Assembly (NCBI RefSeq): GCF_018691265.1
Contig: NW_024881313.1
Location: 40,355,518-40,419,517 of the forward strand
Length of the DNA: 64,000 nucleotides
Origin: Tyto alba
Taxonomy: Eukaryota; Chordata; Aves; Strigiformes; Tytonidae
Reading direction: 5' to 3'
Each line of letters starts with the position of its first letter. Within the stretch, counting starts at the first letter, position 1. A model generated the notes under the pieces. The model was not told where the DNA came from, made no database searches, and worked only from the letters and a program-made list of their open reading frames with translations. Of this stretch, positions 37,091 to 49,262 are shown in pieces. Made by a program: the position numbers and the translations under genes.

Positions 37091-39115
37091 AATGTCAAAA
37101 TAATTGTAAGAGACTAGAACATGAACTTGAAGCTTGACAAGGGATGGACTTCTGCTTTATTATCAAGCAGAGGTTAGGGTTAGATGGCACAAACTTATGG
37201 TAGCTCCCTCGTTAATATCTTTAAGAGACCATTTTAATAGAGCCACGGGCTTCATCATGCTCGAAGATCACAGTCATAAACTAAATACCTGTACAGTCTA
37301 AAAGAATCAGATTTCTGCAACTGGAGTTTAGGAAGGCTCCAGCAACTCTATTTTTCACATTCTTGGCTGCTCAATCATGTAAGAAAGTGGTAATAGGCAT
37401 TTATTAAAAATGGAGCTTTCCCTTTACTCACTTCGTATTGATTAAGTTGTAAAGTCAGTTTGCTATTAGGTTAATTTAACTTCCACCCCAGTTCTTACTC
37501 TGCTTGGAAATGGGATCCAGATGGACAACATTTCAGAGTTTAATTTAAACTCATTAAAGTCAGTGGAAGTTTTTTTTCCTTGAATTTCAAAAGGCTCTGG
37601 CTCTGGTCTCTTTATCACTTTGCAGCAAGATGTCTGGCCACAGTCTCCATCTCCAAAATGCCAACAGCAATTAAAAAAGCTGCGAGAAGGTTAATATTCC
37701 TTCTGCTTTTATTATTCCCACAGAATGAAAACAGATTCCTATCCTCACTGGAGGCAATAAAGCCATCCACATTTGATCATTGGGGCGTATGAATGTTCAA
37801 ACGTCGCCTCCTGCCAAACTCCTACTGACTTTGTCAAGACTTAGCCAGCGTACGGATAAAGGAGAGCAGCATCTTCATGGGGCTTAAGTATAAAATTACC
37901 TCGCAGTACAACCTCCATAGAATTCAGAAGAACCTTCCAGATTACTTTAACATAGGCTTGATGACCAAATATCTGCCCCACCTCTGCTAGTTGTGAGGAG
38001 ATGTACCCCCAGACATCCCATGTTAACAGAGAAAGAAAAGCATTTAGTACTATTTCAGGCCTCCCTGAGACTTTCACGCATTTCCATTAATAAACTTTCT
38101 GGACTGCCTTTTTATTTGGCATGAGACAATCGCAACTCCAATGGAGACCAACTGAAAAGCTTTTCTCTTTCTTAAACCGAAGTGTCGACAGGCATGGGAA
38201 GATCCTTATCCTTACATCTCCAAATGTTTGCCAGAAGTTTTTTGGCACTCCAGAGGGTTGTGCTTCATGCAGAGAGATGGACAGGTCCGTAAGAAAATCT
38301 GTACATTAGCTGCTCCTCAGTTTTCTGAAGGACAAAGTCCCAGTAGCACCAACGCCTCAAGCAACCATTTTGCAAAACATCAAGCCACGGTAACTTCTGC
38401 CAAGCACTCCCAGTACATGAACCACCCTCAGCTTTACAAACATACCATAATTCTCCATTAAATGCAGATGAACAGTAAGCCCTTCTCTCTTCTTTTTGTC
38501 ATTATTTTAGTGAACAATAGGTCAAAAGCCTGCAGCCAGGCAGTTGCAAATGAAACACTCTCAGAAAAAAAACATGTCAAACCTTTCCTGGTGGTACCTA
38601 GATGGGATGATCTCATCTGACCTTCGGTTTTCCTCAGTCCTTCAGATGCCCCAGAGGAAAAAGTCATTAATAATATCATGGCTTTGCTATTATTAGTTAC
38701 AGTTACAATATCCAAATGCCTGCAAGATGTTGTTTTATTTAATACAGCTTCATCTACCGCAGATAGAGATTATGAAGAGCTGTGGTAGGTTAGTCTGTTG
38801 TTGAAAACTGCTTTTTACTGGACATTTTCTGCTCTCTAACAATCACGTAATAAATTCAACAGGAGTTTTATTAGAACTCTTGGGGTATTTTTCTTTCAAA
38901 TATCATAATATGAAGGGGAAAAAAAATCATACAAAGCTTGAAGCAATTCCTGGCTCTCTTGTTTTAACACAGTTTTTGAAAGGGAGAGCTGTTCAGAAAT
39001 GACAAGATGACAAGCGCTGTTTAGGAACTGTCTCACTGGGCCAAATGAAACGGGTTTGGTTTTCTGTCGTAAATTTGCGATCTTCTGCTGGAAAGTGGTA
39101 TTGAGGGAGGGCATG
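37091..39115. other. Unique non-coding DNA between CR1 copies
   Basis: Includes the candidate conserved element at 37,370-37,800. No exon recognised in the remainder. Confidence 0.5.
37370..37800. promoter_or_regulatory. Possible conserved non-coding element
   Basis: Unique sequence contains 'cgtattgattaagttg', 'attaggttaatttaactt', 'gagtttaatttaaactcatt' (a near-palindrome around 37,537-37,555), 'acagcaattaaaaaagc' and 'gaggcaataaagcc'. Repeated TAAT cores and the inverted 'gagtttaatttaaactc' word are consistent with paired homeodomain sites. No alignment was available. Confidence 0.3.
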
Positions 39116-39680
39116 AGGGAGGGGATTGTCCCCCTCTGCTCCGCTCTGGGGAGACCCCCCTGCAGTGCTGGGGCCAGCTCGGGGGCCCCCAACAGCAGAA
39201 GGACCCGGAGCTGCTCGAGCGGGGCCAGAGGAGGCCACGGAGATGCTGGGGGGGCTGGAGCAGCTCCCCTGGGAGGCCGGGCTGAGAGAGTTGGGGGGGT
39301 TCAGCCTGGAGAAGAGAAGGCTCTGGGGAGCCCTTTGAGCGGCCTCCCAGGGCTTAAAGGGGGGGCAGGAAAGGTGGGGGGGGACTCTGGGTCAGGGGGT
39401 GAGGGTAGGATAAGGGATCATGGTTTTAAACTGAAAGAGGGGAGATTCGGATTAGATATAAGGAAGACATTTTTTATGATGAGGGTGGTGAGACACTGGA
39501 ACAGGTTTGCCAAAGAGGGGGTCGATGCCCCATCCCTGGAAATATTCAAGGTCAGGTTGGACGGGGCTTGGAGCACCCTGATCTAATGGAAGCTGTCCCT
39601 GCCTGGAGAGGGGAGGAGAGGGCTGGACTAGATGACCTTTAAAGGTCCCTTCCAACCCAAAACCATTCTATGATTCTTTG
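39116..39680 (+). mobile_element. Mosaic CR1 LINE 3' fragment
   Basis: The left part (to about 39,405) is nearly identical to the G-rich CR1 body at 36,540-36,835. From about 39,410 onward ('ggttttaaactgaaagaggg', 'attagatataaggaagacat', 'ggtgagacactggaacagg') it follows the other CR1 3' end seen at 34.9-35.2 and 43.2-43.6 kb, finishing with 'cttccaacccaaaaccattc' and 'tatgattct'. It is therefore a junction of two subfamily sequences within one insertion. It is non-coding and 5'-truncated. Confidence 0.92.
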
Positions 39681-41489
39681 ATTTCCTCCATACCTGTATT
39701 TCCAGGATTTTACTCTGCACTGCCTGGTTTTGTATGACACATTTCTAGGTAAGGATCTGAGTAACTGAAAATGAGCTCGGCCAAATACAGGCAAAAATGA
39801 GATCTTGGAGGTCCAAAGAAGCTGAAAAGGGAGGCAGTGTTAACTCTGCATGGCACTCAAGAAATCATTGCAGGAGTCTGATTCTTGTAATGTCCACACT
39901 CTGAAAATGCTGTCCCGGAGAGCTCCCAGAAGAAACGGGGCTCCCTTCTCCCTCCCTCATGCAGCATGGAGATGCTGCAGCACTTGGTGGGGTGGGGGTT
40001 ATTGTTATTTTTGTACCAAGACTTTAAAACAAAGCAACACCATTGTCCACCTGGTCCATAACTAACCAAGCTACAGAAGACAGAAGAAATGCAGTCCCAG
40101 GAGTCTGCTAATGAGGCACATTCATGGAGGAGATGTGAACAATGTCATTAAGCATAGTGGTCCAGATATAACTTCAGACCCAGGTATGTCATCACTTATT
40201 GACCACCAAAAGCTATGAGGGTAGAGGATTCATTTATATTTGTCCATGTTGTAATTATCCTTGAACATCAGCAACTTGACATTGGTTAAAATAGGATACT
40301 TGGCTGGAAGATCTGCTTTTCTGACTGAATGGGGACATTTTTATGCTCTTAAGCCCTTCAGATGCTTGGGAAGCTCTGAGGAATCACTCTCAGATGCATC
40401 AGCCAGTGCTGGGAAACTTCGAAGTCACTAAAACATCACCATTCAGTAAGTATTGCAAGTCATTAATCCTCTTTAAAAGTCCCCACTCATCGGCATGGTT
40501 CACGGTGCGGCAGGAGAGTCTACGAGTGCCCTACCAGAGAGGAGCAGGCTGTAGTTGTATTTCGCAATTATACTAATGTGCAACACCCCAAGGGAAAGGG
40601 AGATCATCTCTTGGCTCATTTCACCGCTGACTTCCATGGAACCAGAGACAACACCCAGCTCCTGTCCCACCCTTCACCAGCTGACCACCAGCAGTTGACC
40701 ATGACTCCCCACAGGTATGAGAGAGTGACCACGAGCAATGGAGCAACCCCGCCTCCTCCAGTCACTCAGATTTTTTGTTTCTTATCTTAAATTATATGTC
40801 AAAGGCTGGAGCAGTTAGAGACAGAGACGCAGCTGGCACAAATCGATGTAGCATCCTTTCAGTAGACCGAGGCTATCTGGTACCACATATGGATCTGGGG
40901 CAGAGAGCACACTAAATAAAAGTCTTCTGAACTGGAGCTCCTTCAGTTGGATCTCATTTTTCCCCCAGTAAATGAGCTGAGAATTTCTTTAACTCTTCAG
41001 TGTCCCCAGATTGATCTTTTTGCCAAAGTCAGTGGCATTTGCTATTGAAGAACTACAGAAAAATTTCTCTCAGGGACACACATTTACCAGCGCACATCTC
41101 TGCCCATGTGATGCCTCCTGGGGCTGTTCCTGAATTTCATTTTACCTTCAAATTAGTGAGAGGAAATGTAAATAGATGCACAAATAAATTTACATATGCA
41201 GCAATAACGCAGAAATAAATATATGTACTTAACAGCATCCAGAGATCACATGCAAAATACTCCATGCCACAGTACTTTTAACTTCACTGAGAGGTGGAGC
41301 AAAATTCAAGATTCGGGGAGTCCTTTGGCCTTTGCAGACTTTGCTGCTGGAAAGGCTCCGTATCTGCTCCCAAACCAAGGGATGGAAATGTGGGAAAAGC
41401 CGAGGAGGGAAGGAAGGGGAAGACAAGGTCATTCTCACCTTCCAGCAACTCAGTGTCCTTTGGTCCAGAGAAGGGGAATGATGGACAAC

Positions 41490-41520
41490 TCATGGACGGA
41501 TGGATGAATGGCTGGATGAT
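41490..41520. repeat. Degenerate (ATGG)n microsatellite
   Basis: Around seven imperfect ATGG/ATGA units. Confidence 0.65.
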
Positions 41521-42579
41521 AAGCTTTTCGTTATTTCTTGATCAAACAGGCAAGTTAAAAGCTAATGGGTCAGCCACCATCCAGGGGAGTCTAAGCACCA
41601 CCTGAAGTGGCAATGCCTTATGTTATGTTGTTCCAAGTTTCAACATATTTTGCCTTATTCTAAAAGGTCCATCCTTATAACCATGTGGTTACATGAAATA
41701 TTTCTGGGGGTTTTTTTTAAGGATAGTTCCATCTCTCAGGGTTCGGGTGGGAGCCTGAAAAAACAGGAAGAAAATAAGAGCACATGCATACTTACTGTTC
41801 AAAATGTGATGTGTCCAGCCCATGTCATTTGTATTGCAAAACAAGTATAACCCAGTTACCTTGCAATAACTGAATTACCTTGCAACTTAGATCTGGTTAT
41901 TCACGGATTGCCAGGGCTGGAAAACAACCCAAAATCTGGTGGTGCTCTCTGAAATCCTGCTGGGCTGGAGAGCAGGCTGGCGACCTTCCCCAACAACCAT
42001 GGCCCTGAGACACCTCCAAACACCTCACGTGGCCCCTTTTCAGACTCACGACTCCTAAACCAGTATGCTCTGGTTTGTTCAGCCTGTTTTTTCTAAGCTT
42101 TTCATCCACTTCTGGGGTTTTGGAGGCCTTCTGGATTTGTACTTGTGAGTCTCTGAACACTCCACAAGGGCAGAGCTTTTCTCCCTCATTTTTTCCAAGT
42201 GATAGCCAAGCTTTTTGTGTGGCTGCAGAAAGGGCAGCCTGGAGCAAACCTCCCCTCCTTATCCCTAAGACCCCCAACAAAATGTCATGAGGGTTGGTGA
42301 GAGCAAGAACCAGCACTTGGGAAGTTTTCACTGTCCTCCTTTCTCCAGGCTGCATTATCCATGGAGAGGGATGGGATAACAAAAAGGGGGAGAAAAATTA
42401 ATGCCAGCTGTAAAAGTAAAGCTCAAACTCAGCTAATGCACCTTGGTCCTCAGCTGTGACCTTCCCCATCCAGCCCCAATTTTGCACTCCCAGTGACTCC
42501 CCAGCATGTCCCAGCCAGAGCTCTCCTGTAAAGCTCTTGGCTCCAGCCACAGTCCCGTTGTGCCTGAAACACCTTCAAC

Positions 42580-42790
42580 ACATGGCTGGCACCTCAGCAG
42601 AGTGTGATGGAAATAAATCCAGCAGCTGCAGCCAGCTAACAGACGCTAATGAACTTCCAGACAGGGAAATTATATTGGGACTTTGCCGTCCATTTTTTTT
42701 CCTCCTGCCCCGTTCTTTTATTGTTCGCCTCTTCTAGCCAACATTGCAGGAATTGCCTTGGGAAGTTTTCGCATGCCTGTGCCAGTAGGA
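42580..42790. promoter_or_regulatory. Possible conserved non-coding element
   Basis: Unique block with 'gcagctgcagccagctaaca', 'gacgctaatgaacttcc', 'ttttattgttcgcctc' and 'agccaacattgcagg', in which E-box (CAGCTG), TAAT and SOX-like (ATTGTT) words cluster. Inference from motif clustering only. Confidence 0.22.
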
Positions 42791-43178
42791 AATGGAAAAT
42801 TGTGGCAGCAGAGCATCGCGTTGCAGTCTTTGCTGTGCACAGCCCATGGGATTTGCCCCAGCACCTGCTCCTAATTCCCAGACACAGCAACGAGCCCCGG
42901 GCAGGGGAGGACACAGTCCTGCTGAGACCAGAGGCTGGAGCATCAGAAGGCAAGTCCTGGATGCAGAGTTGCTTCCCACTGCCCATCTCCTCCCCATTTC
43001 CCACAGCTGCTTTTATGTCTCTGGTCACCCCATGAAAGTCCCAGAGAAAGGTATTAGTTAGAGCTGGGGAAATCAGGGCAGATGTCCTCTTCTCTGCTCA
43101 TCCCACATTATAATTAACGATCAGTGAGTGTGGAGCTCACGTCCCTTTAGCCACTGTAAGATCGTAGAAGCATAGACT

Positions 43179-43687
43179 AGAATCATAGAATGGGTTGGGT
43201 TGGGAGGGACCTTTAAAGGTCATCTAGTCCAACCCCCATGCCATGGGCAAGGACATTTTCAACTAGATCAGGTTGCTCAAAGCCCCGTCCAGCCTGACCT
43301 TGAATGTTTCCAGGGATGGGGCATCTACCACCTCTCTGGGCAACCTGTTCCCGTGTTTCATCACCCTCATCGTAAAAAATATCTTCCTTATATCTCATCT
43401 GAATCTCCCCTCTTTTAGTTTAAAACTGTTACCCCTCATCCTATCCCTACACCCCCCCTGATAAAGAGTCCCTCCACATCTTTCTTATAAGCCCCCTTTA
43501 AGTATTGAAAGGCTGCAATAACGTCTCCCTGGACCATTTTCTTCTCCAGACTGAACACTCCCAACTCTCTCAGCCTGTCCTTGTAGGGGACGTGCTCCAG
43601 CCCTCTGACCATTTTTGTGGCCTCCCCTAGACCTGCTTCAACAGGCCCGTGTCTGTCTTGTACGGGGGACCGCAGAGCTGGACGCAG
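43179..43687 (-). mobile_element. CR1 LINE 3' fragment, 0.5 kb
   Basis: The plus strand runs 'agaatcatagaatgggttgg', 'aaggtcatctagtccaaccc', 'aactagatcaggttgctcaa', 'tccttatatctcatctgaat', 'cattttcttctccagactga', 'ccaactctctcagcctgtcc' and 'ttgtggcctcccctagacct', in the reverse order of a CR1 3' end. It is less G-rich than the 36-, 53- and 56-kb copies, so it belongs to another subfamily. It is non-coding. Confidence 0.94.
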
Positions 43688-46600
43688 AGAGTCAGTTCAC
43701 TTGACCTGCTGGCCACAAGTTGGTGGGAACCAGCTCTCTGTATCTTCTAGGACAGACTCTCCACACCACGGAGAGGTCACGATTTTAACATCAGCCGACG
43801 GAGTCGTCTTCTCATTTTTGAATGTGTTTGTGCTAAGTCCTGCCACCAAAAAAAAAAATGAAATCAGATCAAAAGTTGCGTGACCCTTGGTTGCTTTGGC
43901 CCTGTTCCTCAAAGGCACCTGGGCACCTTGAGCCCACTTCAGCACAATAGCATTAATGTGGGCTGAAATCAGCAGGTCTTGCCAAGTCCACGTTAATGTG
44001 GCCCAACACCCATCCCTCATACGAGCACGGAGCAGGTGGGTTTGCACAGGGCTTCAGCTCCCTGGCTGCTGGTTATACCCACAGAAATGTGGCCAGAGGC
44101 CAGAATTAGATGCTGAAACTCTCCTAAAAACATAGACTTTAGTTCTTCAGCTCAATCTTTGCCAAGTCATCCATTTTGAAGGTACCAAAGAGTCATGACA
44201 TCCCCCTACAGACCATCTGAAATGTAGGTGCCATGTGCAGACACCCAATTCAGTTGCCCACAGCTAAGTATCTTGTGCCATATGAAGAACCTTGTGGGAC
44301 CCCCCCATGAGTCCACCTGTCACCGCAGAAGGTCACCTGTCATTGCCACAGGTCTCCCAGAGGTCCCAAGCCCCATCCATAAGCCATGTCCAGAGCATCT
44401 TAGACAGCCATAGGAAACAACCGAGCATTTCCTAAACATCTCAAATGCTTAAGAAACAAAATTCTGTCCTACAGTCTCTGCTCAGTTTTTTACGATGATA
44501 TCGCAGAAGAAAAATTTGCAGAAACCTGTTTTGGAGGCTTGGAGACCTGTTGAATCACGATGGCAGCACAGAAGAGGGTTTTGTTTCCTTTCTTTACCAG
44601 AAGCAACAATGGTCCTAATTCTCCAGTGAGTTCAGCTCATGGGACAGACAGCAGAAGCTCTCAACTTGGGAAAAGTCTGGCCAGGGACATCACAAAAGAA
44701 TTTTTCAGCAGCTGTCAAAAAATGGGCATTTCCTCTCATGTTTCTGCAGCAGCTGGACACTTGAAAGCTTGACCTTGTCCGTGGGTGTGGACCACTGTAG
44801 AAACATGGCCTGAAGGGCTAAGGACTTGGGATGAAACCTCCCCTCCATCATCCCAGCAGGTAGGACCCTGGGATCTGCTGGCTCGAGAATCCCACACCAG
44901 CACAATTGCTCCGGCACACCAGGGTCGCTCCTGCTTCGTGTCACGCAGCCGTCAAAGGCTCCTTCACAATCTGGCCCACCCTGCTGTCTTTTATTCTGAC
45001 CAAGCACATGTTATGCCCAGTTTCTCATAAGACAAACAGAGGGGTGTCAAGACAGCTGTCTGCTAAGGCACTCTCCAACTCCAGAGTGCAAAGAGCATAG
45101 AAGGGAATTCAATTAAAAGATGCGGGAGGTGGCATTTCTAACGAGAGGAGAAAGAAACATCATCATTTTTAAAAGGCCATTATATTGGCTGAGGATAAAC
45201 CAGATCAAGTGACCAGGAGAGTCCTGCGGGATGTATTTGACACCGTTGTCAATTTTGTAGCATATCAGTGCTTTCTACACTTGCCAGCAAAAAGCAGTGA
45301 AGCGATCAGGCTCCAAATCAACCAGAGAAAAACAGACTGTCCTACAGATGCAAGTTATTACCGAGAAAGGTTGGGAGGGCAGCAGCAACAGCAGATAGTA
45401 GCTGCAAAGAAGGAGCCAGACTTGCCCAACACAAGGCAGAAAAAGGATGGGGCACATGGATACAACAGGACAAGGCTTGGGCGGGTTGGGCTTTGTTTCA
45501 TTTTTTAACCAGTAAATACATGGCATCCCACCACATGTCTGCAAAAAGCCCAGCAACATTCAAAGCAAAAAATGGTTCACAACCCATAAATGAGCATTTA
45601 TCTACTCCTCGAGCAAGGAAGGAGGTGGATGACCCAGAGCCACCTCAACCACTACAAGTTACCTGAATCCCACCCCAGACTACAGCAACAAGGGGGATTT
45701 CAGCCCAAAGGCAGCTTGAATACAACTTCTCTTGTGTCCTCAATGCACTCACTCTATATATTTATCCGTAGAGAGATGGGTTGGAATTAGCTAGGCAGCT
45801 CTGCACATTGCCCTTGGGTCACAAGAACATATAGAAAAGAAATTCAGCCCAAGTAAGAATTTCACCCTTTATTCCTCATCGTATTAACACCGATAATAAA
45901 TGCTAAGGGTACTGCTCAGCCAAATCCAGAAGGAGGAGGACTTCTCATTCACGCCTAAGAACAATTTCCCAGTGCATGGTCCTCACCGCAGCACAGATCT
46001 CTTCCACAGCAATTAGGACCGTCCTAATGATGTTCCCAGAGGATGCCGCCAAACCTGCTGCTCCTTCTCTGTTTGATTAACGTACCACTTCCAGCTGCTT
46101 TGGGAACTGGAAAGCAAGCCATGTTACTAACCAGCTATTCACCAGGTGGCATAGCTGCCAAGCAAAACATGGACAGAAATGGGAAGGTTTAAAACGCAAT
46201 TTTTCAAAACCTTCTGCATTTTACTGAATTTCCATGTGTATATAAGCAAGCTTGTTGGCTTCATATCTCAGGAGCTACAATATACACTCCTGAATCCAGT
46301 CCACTCCATCTCATTAATCGTTTGACCAACATTTCTCTCTAATCACATTTCAGTTGATTAGCAGATGGTGGCCTGAGCCATGAGGCTGAGCTTCCTGGTC
46401 TCCCAGGACCATGAAGCCCATCTGACTACACGCAGATGTGCCCAACACATCTCCAGCTGACCTAATTGTTTTTGAGATCCTTTGATAGTCAGTGGACATT
46501 CAGTCAATCTAGTTCCTCCTTTTGCTCCAGCTCACACAGAAATAGATATTTTGAGTAAGCCAGGGGTCTTACACCCTAAAAGTTCTTGTTTCTGTCCTTC

Positions 46601-46842
46601 AACGTATAGAGGCAGGCCAGGGTGATTTGCTGGGCTGGGGACACCCACCTTGAAGATGTCAAGTACAAAATGAGAGCCACTCCATGATAGCCAACACAAC
46701 AGTAGTATGCAGTCAAAATTCACACAGCTCTTCAGAGGCACCTAAGACCAGTGGTTTTCACAACCTCATCCCACAAAGGGGTGAGCGTTTCATCATCCGT
46801 GGTGAACCAAGGTGTCTGTTCCCTGACCCAAAGCCAGGCTGT
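43688..46842. other. Unique non-coding DNA, no gene recognised
   Basis: Holds a possible conserved block at 45,110-45,310. Short open frames only, none credible. Confidence 0.5.
45110..45310. promoter_or_regulatory. Possible conserved non-coding element
   Basis: Unique sequence with 'ttcaattaaaagatgcggg', 'catttttaaaaggccattat', 'gttgtcaattttgtagc' and no repeat features. Inference from composition only. Confidence 0.2.
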
Positions 46843-46847
46843 GCCTC

Positions 46848-47926
46848 TGTCCTGGGTTGAGTGAGTGGTGGAGTTTTTTGGTGGCAGGGGAGGGGGCTAT
46901 CGGGGCGGCCCCCTGTGAGAAGCTTCTCGAAGCTCCCCCAGCTCCAAGTCAGCTCCACTTCTGTTTGGGAAATTGAGCCAATCAGCTGCACCTCTGCGAT
47001 AACGTATTTAAGAAGGGACGTGGTGACGGGCAGTCGGACTTGTGAGGAGGAGTTGCTGCAGCTGCGTGAACACCAAGGTCAGTGGAGGAACGGAGGAAGA
47101 AAGGAGGGGGGAGGTGTGCCGGAGCAGAGACCCCCCTGTATCCTGTGGGGAGACGGCAGGGCGGCCCCCCCCATGCCACCCATGAAGATCTACAGTGGAG
47201 CAGACATTGATTTATGGCCTGTGGCTCCTGCTCAGCATAATCAAGGTGCTGTGCCCGAAGAAGGCTGTGGTCTCGTGGGAAGAGGCAGCCCTGCTGCTGT
47301 AATTCAACACTGGGAGGATTGCAGCATGCAGGGGAGTCCCACGCCGGAGCAGCTCGGGAAGGGCTGCAGCCATGGGAGGGAATCCAGTCGGAGGAAGTTA
47401 GTGACCCATGATGGAGCAGTGTGGGGAATGCTGCGGCCCATGGGAGGAATTCAAGTCGGAGAAAGTTTGTGGAGGACTGTCTCCTGTGAGAGGGGGACCA
47501 CGATGGAGCAGGAGAAACAAGTTCCAGACACTCCCCTCACCTGAAGATAAGGGAAGTGGCAGCACTGACTGACTGCACCCCCCATTCCCTGCCCCTGCGC
47601 CACTGGGGGAGGAGGTAGAGATATCGGGAGCAGAGCTGAGCCCGGGAAGAAGGGAGGGGTGGGGGGAAGGTGTTCTCAAGATGTGGCAATGCTTCTCACT
47701 GTCCTACTCTGTTATGTGTTGTTAGTGTCTGTAATAAATGTATGTTCTTTTTTTCTTTCCCTAACAAGTCTGCCTTTTGCTCGTGATCATAAAAGGGGGA
47801 TTTTCCCCCATCCCAGTCCTATCTTGAACCCCAAGCCTGGCTCTCTGTCCCTTCTCATTGCCGGAGGGGAAGGGAGAGAGAGGTGCTGCATTGTGGTTGG
47901 CTGCCAATCAGGCCCAAACCACGACA
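46848..47926 (+). mobile_element. Solo LTR A, endogenous retrovirus, 1,079 bp
   Basis: Starts TGTCCTGGGTTGAG and ends ACCACGACA (TG...CA ends). It is flanked by perfect 5-bp duplications GCCTC (46,843-46,847 and 47,927-47,931), which fixes its boundaries. Inside are a CCAAT box (46,978-46,982), TATTTAAG about 22 bases later (47,005-47,012) and AATAAA at 47,733-47,738, followed by a T-rich stretch as in U5. If the TATA box is real, R would be about 700 bases, unusually long. No retroviral genes adjoin it. A 227-codon open frame (46,861-47,544) is disrupted in the sister copy, so I do not call it a gene. The 5-bp duplication fits several ERV classes. Confidence 0.88.
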
Positions 47927-49086
47927 GCCTCATAGCTGGTGTCCATATGCTTAAAACCATTTCCCCACAAAATAAGTAGGCAAATTTCATCTGGTCCTCG
48001 GCTTGTGCCACCCCTGAACTTTGCCAGGACGTTCTTTGGGACAGTTTCTTCTCACAGCTCAAGCCCTCAGCGGGGTGCATGCTTGCCATGGAGCTGTCTG
48101 GGTCATCATCTGACTGAGCCTGGGGCCATCCCTGTTTAATTTAGTATTGGCTGTGCATGTTCCTCAACTGGAGCCACCTCTGACTAGTGGTGAGAAAAGA
48201 AAGATCCAAGGCTTTATGGCCAGGCTGTGGATGAGACCAGAAGATGGCCCTGGAGGAGTCATTTAATCTTCTCAGAGGACCGTAACCCAAAGATACAGCA
48301 TTATTTTTATTATTATTTGTCTTATGAGACATCACATCAGCAAGGGCAGAGCCCCTAGGTATCTTTCTGGGACTTTGTCCAGCCTTTGTCTTGCTCAAGA
48401 CCAGTTCTTTTTGGGCTGCTTCCTTCTCCTGAGTCTGCCCGGCCCATCCTTGCTCTTCTTCTGCTCTTTACCCCCATAGATGCTCTCCGGGTGGGACCGC
48501 TCCAGTGTAGCCTCTTTCAAGACATTTACAAGCCACCACAGCCATTTTCCTTGACTACCCTGTAATCTCTGCCATTTCCTGACCCCTCCTTTTTGCATCC
48601 TCAAAACACCCCAACACTCCCCCTCATTTCCCATCTCTGCCACTCCTCCCCTCAAACCCAGTGCTCATATTTACACAGGGAACCTCCCGCAAAGCTCATG
48701 GTTTCTATTTTTTATGGCAATGCCAGCAGATTTCCAGATGTCACGGGTATATCCGACCACACCAGCGGCCAGGAGAGCTTTCCCCACTTTTCCTGGGCCC
48801 CATCCCACCTTGCACGGAGACCCTCAGCTCTTCCCACTGAAATGGAACAGCTCTTCGATCCCAGCACTTGGCTCAACAAAGCAAGGTGGAGTAGAAAGTT
48901 GACCTCAGGGATACCTATGCTCATGAGAGTTTGGTGCAAACCAGCTCAAGGTGTTCATCAAGGCAATCCAGTCTAAATCACATTAATTCCCTACTCTTGC
49001 ATATAAATCCAAAGGGCTGTAATTTGATTTTAAAAATTCATGTCTAAAATAAATTAACCTAAAACAAATTCAGACCTCTTTGATTC

Positions 49087-49262
49087 CAAGGGCTCATCTA
49101 CCCAAAGACACTGGGGAAAATTAATCTGAGTTAAGGTCCACAGTGGATTAGTTAAACTGCATTAAAACCCTGTGAGGACATTCTTATTCAGAACTAAAGT
49201 GGCTTGATTTGATTTAGCTAAATTCACTTCCAAAGCCTGTAACAATTGCATGGGTGGTAAAT
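49087..49262. mobile_element. Possible fossil hAT (Charlie-like) MITE remnant
   Basis: 'agggctcatctaccca' resembles a hAT-type terminal repeat (cagggctnntctac). It is followed by 'aaaattaatctgagttaa', 'ggattagttaaactgcatt', 'attcttattcagaactaaag' and 'gatttgatttagctaaattc', the alternating AAATTAA/TTTAACT-type interior I recall from non-autonomous hAT elements of reptiles and birds. The right terminal repeat and 8-bp duplication are not visible, so the copy is truncated or the call is wrong. Confidence 0.4.

Larger units (their letters stand above)
39681..43178. other. Unique non-coding DNA, no gene recognised
   Basis: Contains a degenerate ATGG-type tandem at 41,490-41,520 and a possible conserved block at 42,580-42,790. 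No credible exon. Confidence 0.5.

Noticed and set aside
46861..47544. 227-codon open frame inside LTR A
   Set aside because: The sister LTR at 61.3 kb has shifts that break the same frame, and LTRs are non-coding in most retroviruses.
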